In this document: positions 1 to 8,640 of the stretch, piece by piece
Numbering within the stretch: position 1 is the first letter of the stretch
Layout: each line of letters begins with the position of its first letter
Assembly: GCA_036244855.1 (NCBI GenBank)
Contig: BQKZ01000123.1
Location: 124,948 to 137,492, forward strand
Length of the DNA: 12,545 nt
Reading direction: 5' to 3'
DNA from: Temnopleurus reevesii
Taxonomy: Eukaryota > Echinodermata > Echinoidea > Temnopleuroida > Temnopleuridae
Translations under genes and position numbers: made by a program
Notes under the pieces: generated by a model
What the model saw: only the letters and a program-made list of their open reading frames with translations
The model's database searches: none
What the model was told of the DNA's origin: nothing

Positions 1-6
1 ATAATG

Positions 7-55
<49 letters not shown>

Positions 56-120
56 TAACAATAATAATAATAATAATAACATTAATAATAATAAAGAATA
101 ATGAAAATAGTAAGAATAAC
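1..120. repeat. (AAT)n-type microsatellite
   Basis: Imperfect trinucleotide repeat of ATA/AAT units with scattered ATG and ACA interruptions. It begins at the window edge, so its true length is unknown. It opens an artefactual frame of mostly isoleucine and methionine codons, which I do not treat as a gene. Repeats of this kind often mark the tail of a retroposed element, but no element body is visible on the right-hand side. Confidence 0.9.
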
Positions 121-1154
121 AATGAAAAAATGATAATGACAATCTTAATTATAAAAGATTATCATCATAATTTCATCTTTCCCTGTAACCAGTCAATTTT
201 GTTTCAAAGCGGTGAAAGCCAGTGATATTCTAAAATGCATCATAAAATGATACCACCAAGCTTTGGCCCAGCGGACACAGCAGTATGCCTTTCTTGTGAT
301 TAATTATCGGCAGACAATCTCGGCGCAGCATATTTAACGCCTCTGAGATAAAACATTATTGGTGTAATAAAGTCACTGTGGAACATGAAATATGGAAGCT
401 TGAAAGTGCTATCAAGATATATAGATAGTTATGTTGGAATGTAGGCATTTCACATATCTTGCATCTCATCATATCATAACCTCCGAGAAATGATGATAAG
501 ATGATTTATGATAAATGTTGAGACGACAAAATGACATAATCATCCCGTTAATTATAATTCATTTAGAAGATCAGATGACGAGATAACGGATTTCATAAGA
601 TGAATATGTAATATGGAATATTGAATATATAATATCATCTTATCGTCTCTGTTATTAAGATGTTGACATAATAATAGTACCATTGTCTTCTGAAGTGATC
701 ATCCCAGACATTGATGTGCTGTCAATGTTGTACATGAGGAAAGATAAAATGAACTTTTGAATAATTTCTGATGGCGACATGAAGACTTCTCCATTCCCTT
801 TATATTAATTATTTTTAAAGTGGACCAATATAATATTTTCTGAAGAATTACTCTTTCTAAGACTGTGATATGCTTGTAGAATTGATGCGGCTCTATCACA
901 TTTCAAAGTTTAAATTAGAATAGTGTCTACTTTTCTTGAAAAGGGGAAAATGTGAAGTGTTAGGGTTTCTGCACATTTTGTACATGATCTGGGTGGCACT
1001 TTTAAGCTTCCATAATGAATAGATGCAGAAACATTGAATGACTCTTTTTCATATACATGATATAGATTGTGACAGTTATGAGACAGAGGTGACTGCCAAA
1101 TCTCTGGGAGGTCATTGTACATTTCCAGCCGCTTTTTCCTAGTCGCTGTGATTG
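121..1154. other. AT-rich region with no recognisable gene
   Basis: No credible coding frame or RNA gene is visible. Between about 480 and 680 there is a patch rich in GAT/ATC/TAT words, including GATAAGATGAT near 494 and its inverted partner ATCATCTTATC near 643. This could be a decayed hairpin element, but the arms do not extend convincingly. A minus-strand open frame at 910-1269 (119 codons) has no recognisable motif, and its N-terminal part lies in the inverted repeat described next, so it is probably not a gene. Confidence 0.6.
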
Positions 1155-1480
1155 AAGGGGGATTAATTTTTGGCGCGTTATTGGTGCTAAAGACCAACTC
1201 ACACCTTTGCATTTTGGCCTGCGTCGACCCGGCGTTTTTTTTAATTAAAAACATTCCCCGAGCGACCAAAGACGCATGTCATACGGTGGACTGACATTCA
1301 GCGTACGATCCTTGAGTACAAGCCGAACGCCAATACACTGTCTGATCAGCGTATTAAATCATTCAAAACTCTGGGGGAGCGTTTTTTAATTTTGAAAAAC
1401 GCTGGGCCTACGCAGCCTAAAAAACGCAAAGGTGTGGTGTGAGTCGGTTTTTTATGAATCGGTGGCGCCGAAACTTTGGT
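1155..1480. repeat. Imperfect long inverted repeat, probable hairpin transposon relic
   Basis: The left arm (about 1155-1260) is the degenerate reverse complement of the right arm (about 1373-1480). The best shared words, read on the right arm, are GCAAAGGTGTG (1426-1436), an AAAACGC-(T/C)GGG block near 1396, and the T-rich block after GGGG(A)GCG at 1375-1388. Identity looks like roughly 70-75% with small indels, and about 110 bases lie between the arms. This fits a decayed foldback or MITE-type element. I could not identify target-site duplications or a superfamily. Minus-strand frames across it (910-1269, 1346-1582) are probably by-products. Confidence 0.6.
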
Positions 1481-1985
1481 TATTGGCAGCGGAAAGCTGA
1501 TTCGCACCCATCGGGGCAGGGACGGGGAGGTTAATAAGTGAGGCTCGGTTGCTCTTGGTGGATTGACTGATTGATGAAGCAATCATACATTAGGTGAAGG
1601 AAAGTAATATTTTCATCACGAAGCCTTGGCGGATCCATGGGTCCGATATAGTGCCCCTCCCTCATTAATTTGAAAAGTGACGCATAGAGGGCATATAGCC
1701 CCTTCATTCTCCCCGACATATAGAAAAGACATGAATAGTTAAGTGTTAATCCAAGCTGTAGATTAGAAATAGAACTTAATCAAGTCGTTCAGAATGATCA
1801 AAAAGTCAATTCTAATGGATAAAAACATCATTCAAAAGCCATCTACCTGAATTTTGGAAAATGCAATTTAATTCATAATTTTTTTTTTCAGATTTGTCCC
1901 CCACGACTATCAAAATAAATCAATGTGTAATCACTTAAATACGTACTACAACAACACACTATAAATGTTTACGACTCTGATTGAT
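1481..1985. other. Region with no recognisable feature
   Basis: Short frames only, with no motif, RNA gene or clear repeat seen. Base composition becomes AT-rich again after about 1740. Confidence 0.5.
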
Positions 1986-2554
1986 TCAAAGGTTTGTCTG
2001 CATAGCGAGTTCCAAGGATATATCTCGGGCGACGAGATCGATGTTAAATGAACCATTTGTACATTTCTTCTAATATTAGACCTTAATCCGAATGTTTACA
2101 ACAAGAAAGGGTGATGACACCTTCTAGGTACAAAATGTACTTAATATGTTAATTGTTTAATCCCCCATAATCCCCTAGCATGTTCTTACTGTATGTTACA
2201 AGCCATTAGTTTCGAGGTTTTCTTTTCCGGCACTAGATCGAAGTTAAATGAGCATGATGACCCAATTATTCTGTTCTTTTAATCCTCACGTTTTTACAGG
2301 CCGGAAGTGAACATGATAGGGATATGCCGTACGTTATCACTATCGAGCTTTTCAATGATTTAATCCTAAAATTGGGTTTCCTTGTGTTTTAGTGATTGCG
2401 CCAATAGTTTCGAGGACACCTTTTCTATCAAAATCAATCTTTAATTAGCCGTTATGTCATCTAAATGAAACAATGTTCTCATTCAGAAGCGCCTGTGAGT
2501 TGATGATGACTTAGCATGTTAAGCAATCATTTCTGTAAACGTATTTGTGCGATA

Positions 2555-2622
2555 TGTATGTGTGTATGTATGTGTGTGTGTATGTGTATGTGTATGTGTG
2601 TGTGTGTATATGTGTATATTGG
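2555..2622 (+). repeat. (TG)n/(TATG)n microsatellite
   Basis: TG dinucleotides mixed with TATG units. Low-complexity frames rich in Val, Cys and Tyr cross it and are not genes. It is roughly complementary to the CA-rich tract at 2761-2911, so the two could pair around the intervening 140 bases. Confidence 0.9.
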
Positions 2623-2760
2623 TATACTTCCCCACCTCTTCCCTTTTCTCACAAACGATCAACAATGACGATCGAGTTGACTATTTTATCATCCGCATAT
2701 ACTATTTCGTTTTTCTGTGCCAGGATTATGTAAACCGTCATTCGATATCTAATTAATAAC

Positions 2761-2911
2761 CCCACACTCACGCGCACACATACGCACATATATACACACA
2801 TGTAAACTCACACATACATACACACATGTAAACTCAAACATACATATATATATATATATATGTGTGTGTATTGACACATACACACAAAAACACACATACA
2901 TGCACACACAA
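2761..2911 (+). repeat. Compound (CA)n/(TA)n microsatellite with a short tandem repeat
   Basis: CA-rich tract containing a (TA)n run near 2845-2861. A 13-base word, ACACATGTAAACT, occurs twice within about 30 bases (near 2797 and 2823), a small tandem duplication inside the microsatellite. Confidence 0.85.
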
Positions 2912-3469
2912 AAAGTAAATAGCTTTAATCATTTCTTTTTAACTTGTATGTCGTGACAGTTTCCTAATTCCTTCATTGTCTCTGTTTCCAGTTTGACAGC
3001 TTTCGATTGCCCTTCTCTCTGCAAATCGATGTTTAATGAACCGTTTTGTTCAGCCAATAAAAATGTCTAATCCATCGTTTAAGAACAAAGAGTAATCGTC
3101 CTTGAGACTTTCTAAGATAATCAATAATTTTGTTGAAGAAGACATGATCGGTTAAAGATTTTAGATAATAGAGAACTTCGTAAACCTTCTGCAATCTACC
3201 GTTTGTGATTGCTACTTGGTATTAGAAATTAATCATTTATCGCATATTACGTAAATTTGTAGAAAAGGAAAATCAAAGTTTGGGAGCTCAAAATATGCCA
3301 TTCATTTGAAACTTTTAAGTGTCCTGTAATGCACTTTTACATCAAATTAGAAAAAAAAATAAAGCAAATCAAGTTTTGGCTAACGTGTTTCCTATATATA
3401 GGAAAATGGAACAGAAATGTATAACTTTGTATTGGAATAATCGAATAAAATGGCAAATCAGGAATATTA

Positions 3470-3551
3470 TTATGAAAACATTTTTTTTCGGAACAAATTG
3501 ACACATGTGCCCCCCTTCCCCCTTTAAAAAAAAATTCTGGATCCGCCCCTG
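3470..3551 (-). mobile_element. Terminal fragment of a hAT-like DNA transposon
   Basis: On the minus strand the sequence begins CAGGGGCGGATCCAGAATTT at 3551, followed by an A/T run and a G-rich stretch. The CAGGG start and G-rich subterminal region fit hAT-type inverted termini, and this terminal word is common in invertebrate genomes. The outside flank, CATGGTTA (3552-3559), would be the 8-base target duplication, but I found no second copy and no opposite terminus within the window. The element is therefore truncated, or its inner limit is uncertain; 3470 is a guess. No transposase frame is present. Confidence 0.55.
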
Positions 3552-3835
3552 CATGGTTAGGGTTAGCCAAATATGTCTCACGCAAGCCTCGATGGCCATG
3601 TGATCAGCGCGAATGTGTGAGTTCACCTTTAGCAGATGAAGATCGATGTTTGATGACGCTTATCTAATCGATTGAGATGGGGCTAACCGATTCCTTCGAT
3701 CACCCCCAAGCAGTGTGAGCAGAAAGAACAAAGGATTTGGACAAAGTAACCAACTCTATTCAAGCCTTCACAAAAGCTATTTACACACCAAAATAAGTTT
3801 CCATCGCTCTTATTCTGCGGGGAAATTTCAATTTT

Positions 3836-4004
3836 GGTTGTGTTTCATAAAGATGTGGGTTGAGCTATGTACACTGTACGAACGACTGGTGACCCTTTCT
3901 AATACTCAATGATAACTGCTGGGGCCGAATCGCACCGAAAGAAGGGTCACCAGTCGACCGTACAGTCGTGCGGAGATCTACGCACAGCTTTATGAAACAC
4001 AACC
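3836..4004. mobile_element. Hairpin MITE 1
   Basis: Perfect 17-base terminal inverted repeats: GGTTGTGTTTCATAAAG at 3836-3852 and its reverse complement at 3988-4004. A second near-perfect stem forms closer in, CGACTGGTGACCCTTTCT at 3883-3900 against 3940-3956. The loop (about 3901-3939) is unpaired. The stem between these blocks is degenerate. There is no coding capacity. It belongs to a family I recognise loosely as abundant in marine deuterostomes (TTTCATAAAG ends, internal CGACTGGTGA). Target duplications were not identified. Confidence 0.75.
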
Positions 4005-4014
4005 CTGCCAGGTA

Positions 4015-4177
4015 GGTGTTTCACCAAGTCGTTCTTAAAGTTACGCACGACTTTAAGTTCGACTGGTATCAGTTCTTGCGCTGAATTCGCGTAATAATGT
4101 GAACCATTACGCACAAGAACGGATACCAGTCGAACGTAAAGTCGTTCTTAAAGTCTTTCTTATCTTGGTGAAACACC
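4015..4177. mobile_element. Hairpin MITE 2, related to MITE 1
   Basis: Perfect 14-base terminal repeats GGTGTTTCACCAAG (4015-4028) and CTTGGTGAAACACC (4164-4177). An inner stem of 35 bases pairs 4047-4081 with 4110-4144 with about three mismatches, and a small hairpin GCGTAAT/ATTACGC (4089-4095 and 4106-4112) closes the loop. The word AAGTCGTTCTTAAAGT also occurs twice in direct orientation (4026 and 4139). CCAGG at 4008-4012 and 4180-4184 may be a target duplication, leaving one or two unexplained bases on each side. It shares the TGTTTCA(T/C) end and CGACTGGT core with MITE 1, only 10 bases away. Confidence 0.75.
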
Positions 4178-4297
4178 GCCCAGGCTCCATACAAAGAATA
4201 GGAGAGTTACTTTTTTTGTCTCCATGAAGGTATTTCGTGAAGACTTGAAAGGAGTTGTTTACTTTGTCCAAAATCATCTGTTCTTCTGCTTACAATG

Positions 4298-5340
4298 CTG
4301 GTTTTTACAGACTTAATCTGTCCTGAGCTCCCATCTCCACCCATCCACTTACCAGACTTATTTTTTTCCAGTGGCTGGTTTGGTAGAAAAGGCAACGACT
4401 AAATACCATAATCTGATAATTTGGTGTCTTCTTCGTGCGCAATCAGAGTTGGAGGGTTTTTTCGACAAAAAATAAAAGGCTTTTAAGTGCTATAATTTGA
4501 TAAAAGTGCGTGTTCTAACGTTTAAACATCATTACCATGATAATCATGATAATTAAGACATCCGTTCCTCTTTAGTAAGAATGTATTGCTTTTCTAAGTT
4601 CCGAAGCATAGTAAAATTGAAATTTTATACATCAACCTTTTGGCAGTGAACTGTTCAATCCTAGATTTCATCCAAATTTGGGTGTGGGAGGAGGGTTTAT
4701 TTTTAGCAATCATAAGTCCCGGCGTCCGTTGCACGAAACCGTTTACCATTCAAAACTCTGACAAAATAAGTTAAAATATAATTTTAACACACTGAAAAAA
4801 AAACTGTTGGAGCGGTTATATGCGATGTTGTCGAGGTCAAACCAAAAGTTTATTACAATAGCTTTTCACTTAATTAACAACCAATTTGAAATATAATAAT
4901 GTTAATATGAATTTAAGATGAGAATTAGCTAGAGCAGAAATAAATGGAAATGCCAACCGGTCAATACCCGTACTCAGTCAAAATGCGCTTTTTACATTTG
5001 AATCTAACATGGAGCCCGCAAGGTGTAATTAAATTTACAATAAATATCAACCGTAATTACATGCCAAAATGTGTACAAAAGAAGTACTGTCAATTGCAAA
5101 ATTTGATACGGTATTATGGAACAGTTATCATTAGTAGAAGAAGTAATGATAGTATTATGGGTATTATAAGTATAATTATAGTAATCACCCTCATCATAAT
5201 TATTATCCCTCAGTGTGACTTTTTTAGTTTTGACCTCCACCGAAATTCGATAAAGATGAAATCCTAATTTATTTTATCATACCTCAGGTAAATCATACAC
5301 AGATACGGGAAGCGATTTTCTAATTTCAGTAGTCACTACA
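4298..5340. other. AT-rich region with no recognisable gene
   Basis: The longest frame (4944-5267, plus, 107 codons) has an isoleucine-rich tail made by ATT/ATA runs and no family motif, so I do not call it a gene. No RNA gene or long repeat was seen. Confidence 0.5.
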
Positions 5341-5361
5341 CCCCCCCCCCCTCTCCCCCTT
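5341..5361 (+). repeat. Short poly-C/pyrimidine tract
   Basis: Eleven consecutive Cs (5341-5351) followed by TCTCCCCCTTT. It stands out in an AT-rich neighbourhood. It may be a short simple repeat or the remnant of a transposon's subterminal region, like the pyrimidine run next to the hAT-like end at 3551. Confidence 0.8.
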
Positions 5362-6886
5362 TATCACATTCTTTAGCCCCACCATATCTCAAAAGATCGT
5401 AAATCGATAATGCCTCGCATAGACATAATTCTATAATAAGATCAATGAATGCTAATTGAATTCCCAAGAAAATCTGATTTGTTGTCTGGAGTTTTTGCAA
5501 ATCAATTTATCGTCTGGACAGATTTTACGCTATCTTTATTTCATACCAGCTAATATGCGGGCCCAAAATCCATATAAGAAGGATTTTGGAAGAAAGGGGA
5601 TCCTTGTATTTCAATTGGGGATTTGGGGATCCGTGTAAAATGTGAGTATACCATTCTTACTTATATTTAGCAGAAATCATGTAAACTATGCGCGGATAAG
5701 TCACAGATTAAGATACTAGATCAATTATTAGTAGATTAAGAGGCAATTGACATTTTCAGGGTGATTTCGAAGATACGTGGAGTTTTATTATAGGGAAATC
5801 AGGGAAGCTGTCGGTTGATAGGGGTAAAAAAAAGTAAAACTGTCAAGGTAAATTTGTTCGCGTATTAAAAAAAATCTTTTTCTCGAAGTAATACATTTTA
5901 TCATTTTCTTTATTTTACAAGAAATTCAAATAAGATTTGAAAGGAAAAAGGAGAAAGGATAAACAAGGCATAATATTATTTTCATCTGACTGATATGATT
6001 TCTACAATTTTATTTTTATATAATTTACCCCTATTCAGACGACTGGGGTGTGACCAATTTAGATCCCTCGAACAACTTTTGACGCTATTTTAAAAAACAA
6101 AATCGGACCAGCCGTTCAAAAGTTACGTAACATAGCCTACAGTGCAAGATCGAGAAACATACTTTTTTCCAGATCTGTGTACAAAACGAATGGGAAAGGG
6201 CTTTTATTACTGAAATCACATTTTTGTTATGCAGAATCATCTTTAAAGCCCTTATTTTGTTTGATATTGGTGTTATATTCAGATATAATGAATGTTCAAG
6301 TCATTCCAAGTAACCTATAAAAAAGGCAATACATAGGAAATTCATCAGACCAATAAAATACATAAATGTCCTCCTTTTTGGGCATTAGAATTGTTAATCA
6401 TGTATTCCAAACAACTACAAAACCATCTTGATGCATGAAAACGTTTTTATTTTGGGAAGTATGGCTAAATAAGCATTATTATTCATAAATTTGCATTATT
6501 AATGCGATAACAAGATTTTTCACATAAAAAATTTGCAAGCATGTAGTTTACCGTAGATTGAATACAGTGGAGGCTCAAAAACCCAAATTGTTATGAAAAA
6601 ATAATGGGAAATGGATTTTCGTGATAAAATCACTTTTTGCGAATCTTATTTTTCATTGGAATAATATTCAGTGATAAATGAATTGCCAAAGTATTTCATT
6701 TCGTTATAAACCTACCCTTGACACATTCAATTAAAGATTGCAAACCTTTCTCTTCAACAGCAAATAAATTCATCATTGCCACATCTTCCTTCACTTTTTG
6801 TATTCCGTTCTTCTGGTGTTTTGGTAGTTCTCATGCTAATGTCATCAGTATTTTGCAATTTGATTAAATTAATCTAAACATATTTG
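5362..6886. other. AT-rich region with no recognisable gene
   Basis: No credible open frame, RNA gene or long repeat. Minor structure: AAAATCC/GGATTTT around 5564-5586 and two GGGGATCC words at about 5597 and 5622. Composition is uniformly AT-rich, consistent with intergenic or intronic DNA. Confidence 0.5.
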
Positions 6887-6926
6887 GAATTGTTAAGCGC
6901 TGTATAATATATTATTATTATCTGTG
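6887..6926 (+). mobile_element. Possible 3' tail of a SINE or LINE
   Basis: The sequence TTAAGCGCTGTATAATATAT followed by ATTATTATTATC resembles the (A)AAGCGCTATATAAAT-(ATT)n 3' tails I associate with short and long retroposons in many marine animals. Only about 40 bases match that pattern. No tRNA-like A and B boxes or reverse transcriptase are visible upstream, so the body, if any, is lost or too degenerate. It lies just upstream of the palindrome at 6954. Confidence 0.35.
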
Positions 6927-6953
6927 GTTTGAAAGAGGTTCATCGTGGTGAAG

Positions 6954-7053
6954 AATAATTGAAGAAAGTTGATCAGTTGTCTCACGATGTGCAAATGTAG
7001 AACGTTCTACGTTTGCACATCGTGAGACAACTGATCAACTTTCTTCAATTATT
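6954..7053. repeat. Near-perfect 100-base palindrome without spacer
   Basis: Bases 6954-7003 are the reverse complement of 7004-7053 with one mismatch (T at 6996 against G at 7011, which would still wobble-pair in RNA). The centre is AACGTT with no spacer. Pairing stops abruptly at 6953/7054. The arms contain no recognised transposon terminus and no coding frame. Such symmetry implies recent formation or active correction, because old inverted repeats in this window are 70-80% identical. Possible origins are a young foldback insertion, a template-switch event, or a sequencing or assembly foldback artefact. Confidence 0.95.
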
Positions 7054-8245
7054 ATTATCATTATTCAATCGGATAAATTCATATTTATTTCATTCAAAAG
7101 TAAGAAAAATATTTAAAAAATTAAAAATCAAAAGTCAAAATTAAAAACAAAATGGTAAAATTGATTGAGGAGACAGCTAAGATGAACAGAGTCTTGTCTG
7201 ATGCTGGCTCAAGAAATAAAATATCAACCAAGTATCGCAACATAAAATGTATCAAATTTTGTTAAAAGTGCCTTTAAAAATGTCCTACCATGTGTTTATT
7301 CCAAAAAAACGTGTTCTACCATGTGCTTTTTTTCATCAATCATTCACAAAAAGGAAAAGTGGAAGTATTTTCTTAACTTACCGTCTTATTAATCTTATAA
7401 TCCCAGTCCTTTCTCGAGATTAAAAGATTAATTCGAAGAAAGTATTCAATGCGTCGCCGAATTCTTCTTAATGAAGCGTTAAAACTGTTTTACCAAAACA
7501 AAAATGCGATCCGTGTTGAGGGCAATGGGAACATTAAACGGGTGATAACCCCAGGTATAGAGATTACAACATGATTGAGGGGAGTTTACAGCTTCTAATT
7601 TGGTATTTGTTCAGACAGTTACAGACCATTTAATCGATTGTGTTACATTAAACATTTAATCTTCTTTTAATCCCTTGAGTGGCTCAAAAGACATTTGGTG
7701 AATGGGAATGATTTGTAGCGTTCGTAAAATGTTACGAAGAATGCTATAGTGTCTGGTTTGAAGACGGATTTATGAATAGTAAACAATAATCGGTTGCTTT
7801 AATTTGGAAATTCAGGGTTTTTTTTAGTTCGTACTGATGAAATTATATGTTAATACAATACAATAGATCAAAATAAATAATTGAAATATATATATAATTC
7901 TAAATGAAAAATCATGGCAAATTTCATAACATTAATCTATTCATGTATTCATTAATGCGTGTATATATCTATCTTTCCATCTATCAATCCATCAACATAT
8001 CAAATCAAATCAAATCATTCTATTTTTCAATTCCTTTGATAGTTCAAATAATACAGTCATAAATAATAATGAAAATAACTAATATTACAAAAGATATTGA
8101 GGTTATTGAGTGAAAAAAAAATGAATAATGTTAATAACAAATGCATACGTGGACCTTTTTGCGACAAGTGGTTAAGAACTAAACATGTTGACACCTAAAC
8201 TTAAAGGCCAACTCGCATGTGTATGTGAACATATGTATTTTCCAG
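7054..8245. other. AT-rich region with no recognisable gene
   Basis: No coding frame of note. Small structures: CTACCATGTG occurs at about 7285 and 7317, and short ATCA/AAATC-type simple repeats run from about 7975 to 8017. Confidence 0.5.
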
Positions 8246-8640
8246 TTATTTGATCACATTTTTTGTCAGGCATAAATATGGACTTGTCTTTCTTGAGCAC
8301 AGTATCACCTTTAAAAGCACAATGCTTATACACGCCACTATTACACCCACCAACCCGCCCACAAATATCGTCCCATCTGCGTCCAATGTGTGCAGGTTGA
8401 TGGCGTACAGTACTGCTATCTTACCCCGAAAGCACCGTAATGTTAGCCTTGTAAAACAGACCCTTTTTAGCATTCGTCAGCTCAATAATGTGTCCAGTAT
8501 ATTCTTTCTTTCATTAGTATTGTCTTCATTTACTTTTCTATTTAAATTAAAGCGCCATGAGCACCGAAAGGTGGACCTGTGCGCTATACAAGTTGCCACT
8601 ATTATAACTGGATCAAAATATTGTAATATGATATATTAAG
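8246..8640 (-). pseudogene. Possible decayed immunoglobulin-like membrane protein fragment
   Basis: On the minus strand, 8473 to 8246 encodes 75 codons with a transmembrane-like segment at residues 35-58 (GTIFVGGLVGVIVACISIVL and onward), followed by basic CSRK and a short tail ending in a stop. This resembles the juxtamembrane, membrane and short cytoplasmic parts of Ig-type cell-surface proteins. Upstream in a different frame, 8510 to 8424 is open for 29 codons and includes YTGHIIELTN and YKANITVLSG. It looks like the F and G strands of an Ig domain, with Gly where the F-strand Cys is expected. A third stretch near 8530-8600 reads ATCIAHRSTF and contains a Trp a few residues later, as in Ig B and C strands. 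The frame breaks at the GGGG run at 8424-8427 and again near 8510. I infer a frameshifted relic. A 130-codon plus-strand frame over the same bases (8250-8639) is the alternative reading and has no recognised motif. Confidence 0.28.

Larger units (their letters stand above)
1985..3665 (+). repeat. Degenerate repeat array, period about 200 bases
   Basis: A motif close to ATCGATGTTWAATGA recurs on the same strand at 2037, 2237 (ATCGAAGTTAAATGA), 2432 (weaker, ATCAATCTTTAATTA), 3025 (ATCGATGTTTAATGA) and 3642 (ATCGATGTTTGATGA). Spacings are about 200, 195, 593 and 617, near one, one, three and three times 200. A second shared word, AGTTTCGAGG, precedes the motif at 2208 and 2406, about 198 apart. 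The copies after 2432 are separated by microsatellite-rich DNA, so intermediate units may be eroded or displaced. I infer an ancient tandem duplication. The array could instead be several scattered copies of one dispersed repeat. Confidence 0.45.
3711..4297. mobile_element. Outer inverted-repeat (MITE-like) element, interrupted
   Basis: The arm at 3711-3818 pairs with the reverse complement of about 4190-4297. Shared words, read outward to inward, are CA(G/T)TGT(G/A)AGCAG, TTGGACAAAGTAA, TTCAAG(C/T)CTTCAC and CTC(T/C)TATTCT. Identity is roughly 70-80% over about 100 bases. The interior is filled by two shorter hairpin elements (3836-4004 and 4015-4177), so this looks like an older element that received later insertions. 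A relative of the arm occurs at 12118-12329. Superfamily and target duplication are not resolved. The frames at 3715-3912 (plus) and 4207-4395 (minus) look alike (both contain FGQS and SSLH) only because they read the two arms. Confidence 0.7.

Noticed and set aside
910..1269. Minus-strand 119-codon frame as a possible gene
   Set aside because: No recognisable domain, its start lies inside a degenerate inverted repeat, and no partner exon or promoter is seen.
3555..3566. Interstitial telomere array
   Set aside because: Only two repeat units are present; noted as an observation, not annotated as telomeric DNA.
3715..4395. Two small proteins sharing FGQS and SSLH words on opposite strands
   Set aside because: The similarity is explained by the two arms of the same inverted repeat, so it does not show protein homology.
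4944..5267. Plus-strand 107-codon frame with a hydrophobic tail, possible membrane protein
   Set aside because: The hydrophobic tail is ATT/ATA-derived isoleucine in AT-rich DNA; nothing else supports coding.
6954..7053. MicroRNA precursor
   Set aside because: The stem is fully paired with no real terminal loop or bulges, unlike a normal precursor. A long duplex source remains possible but unproven.
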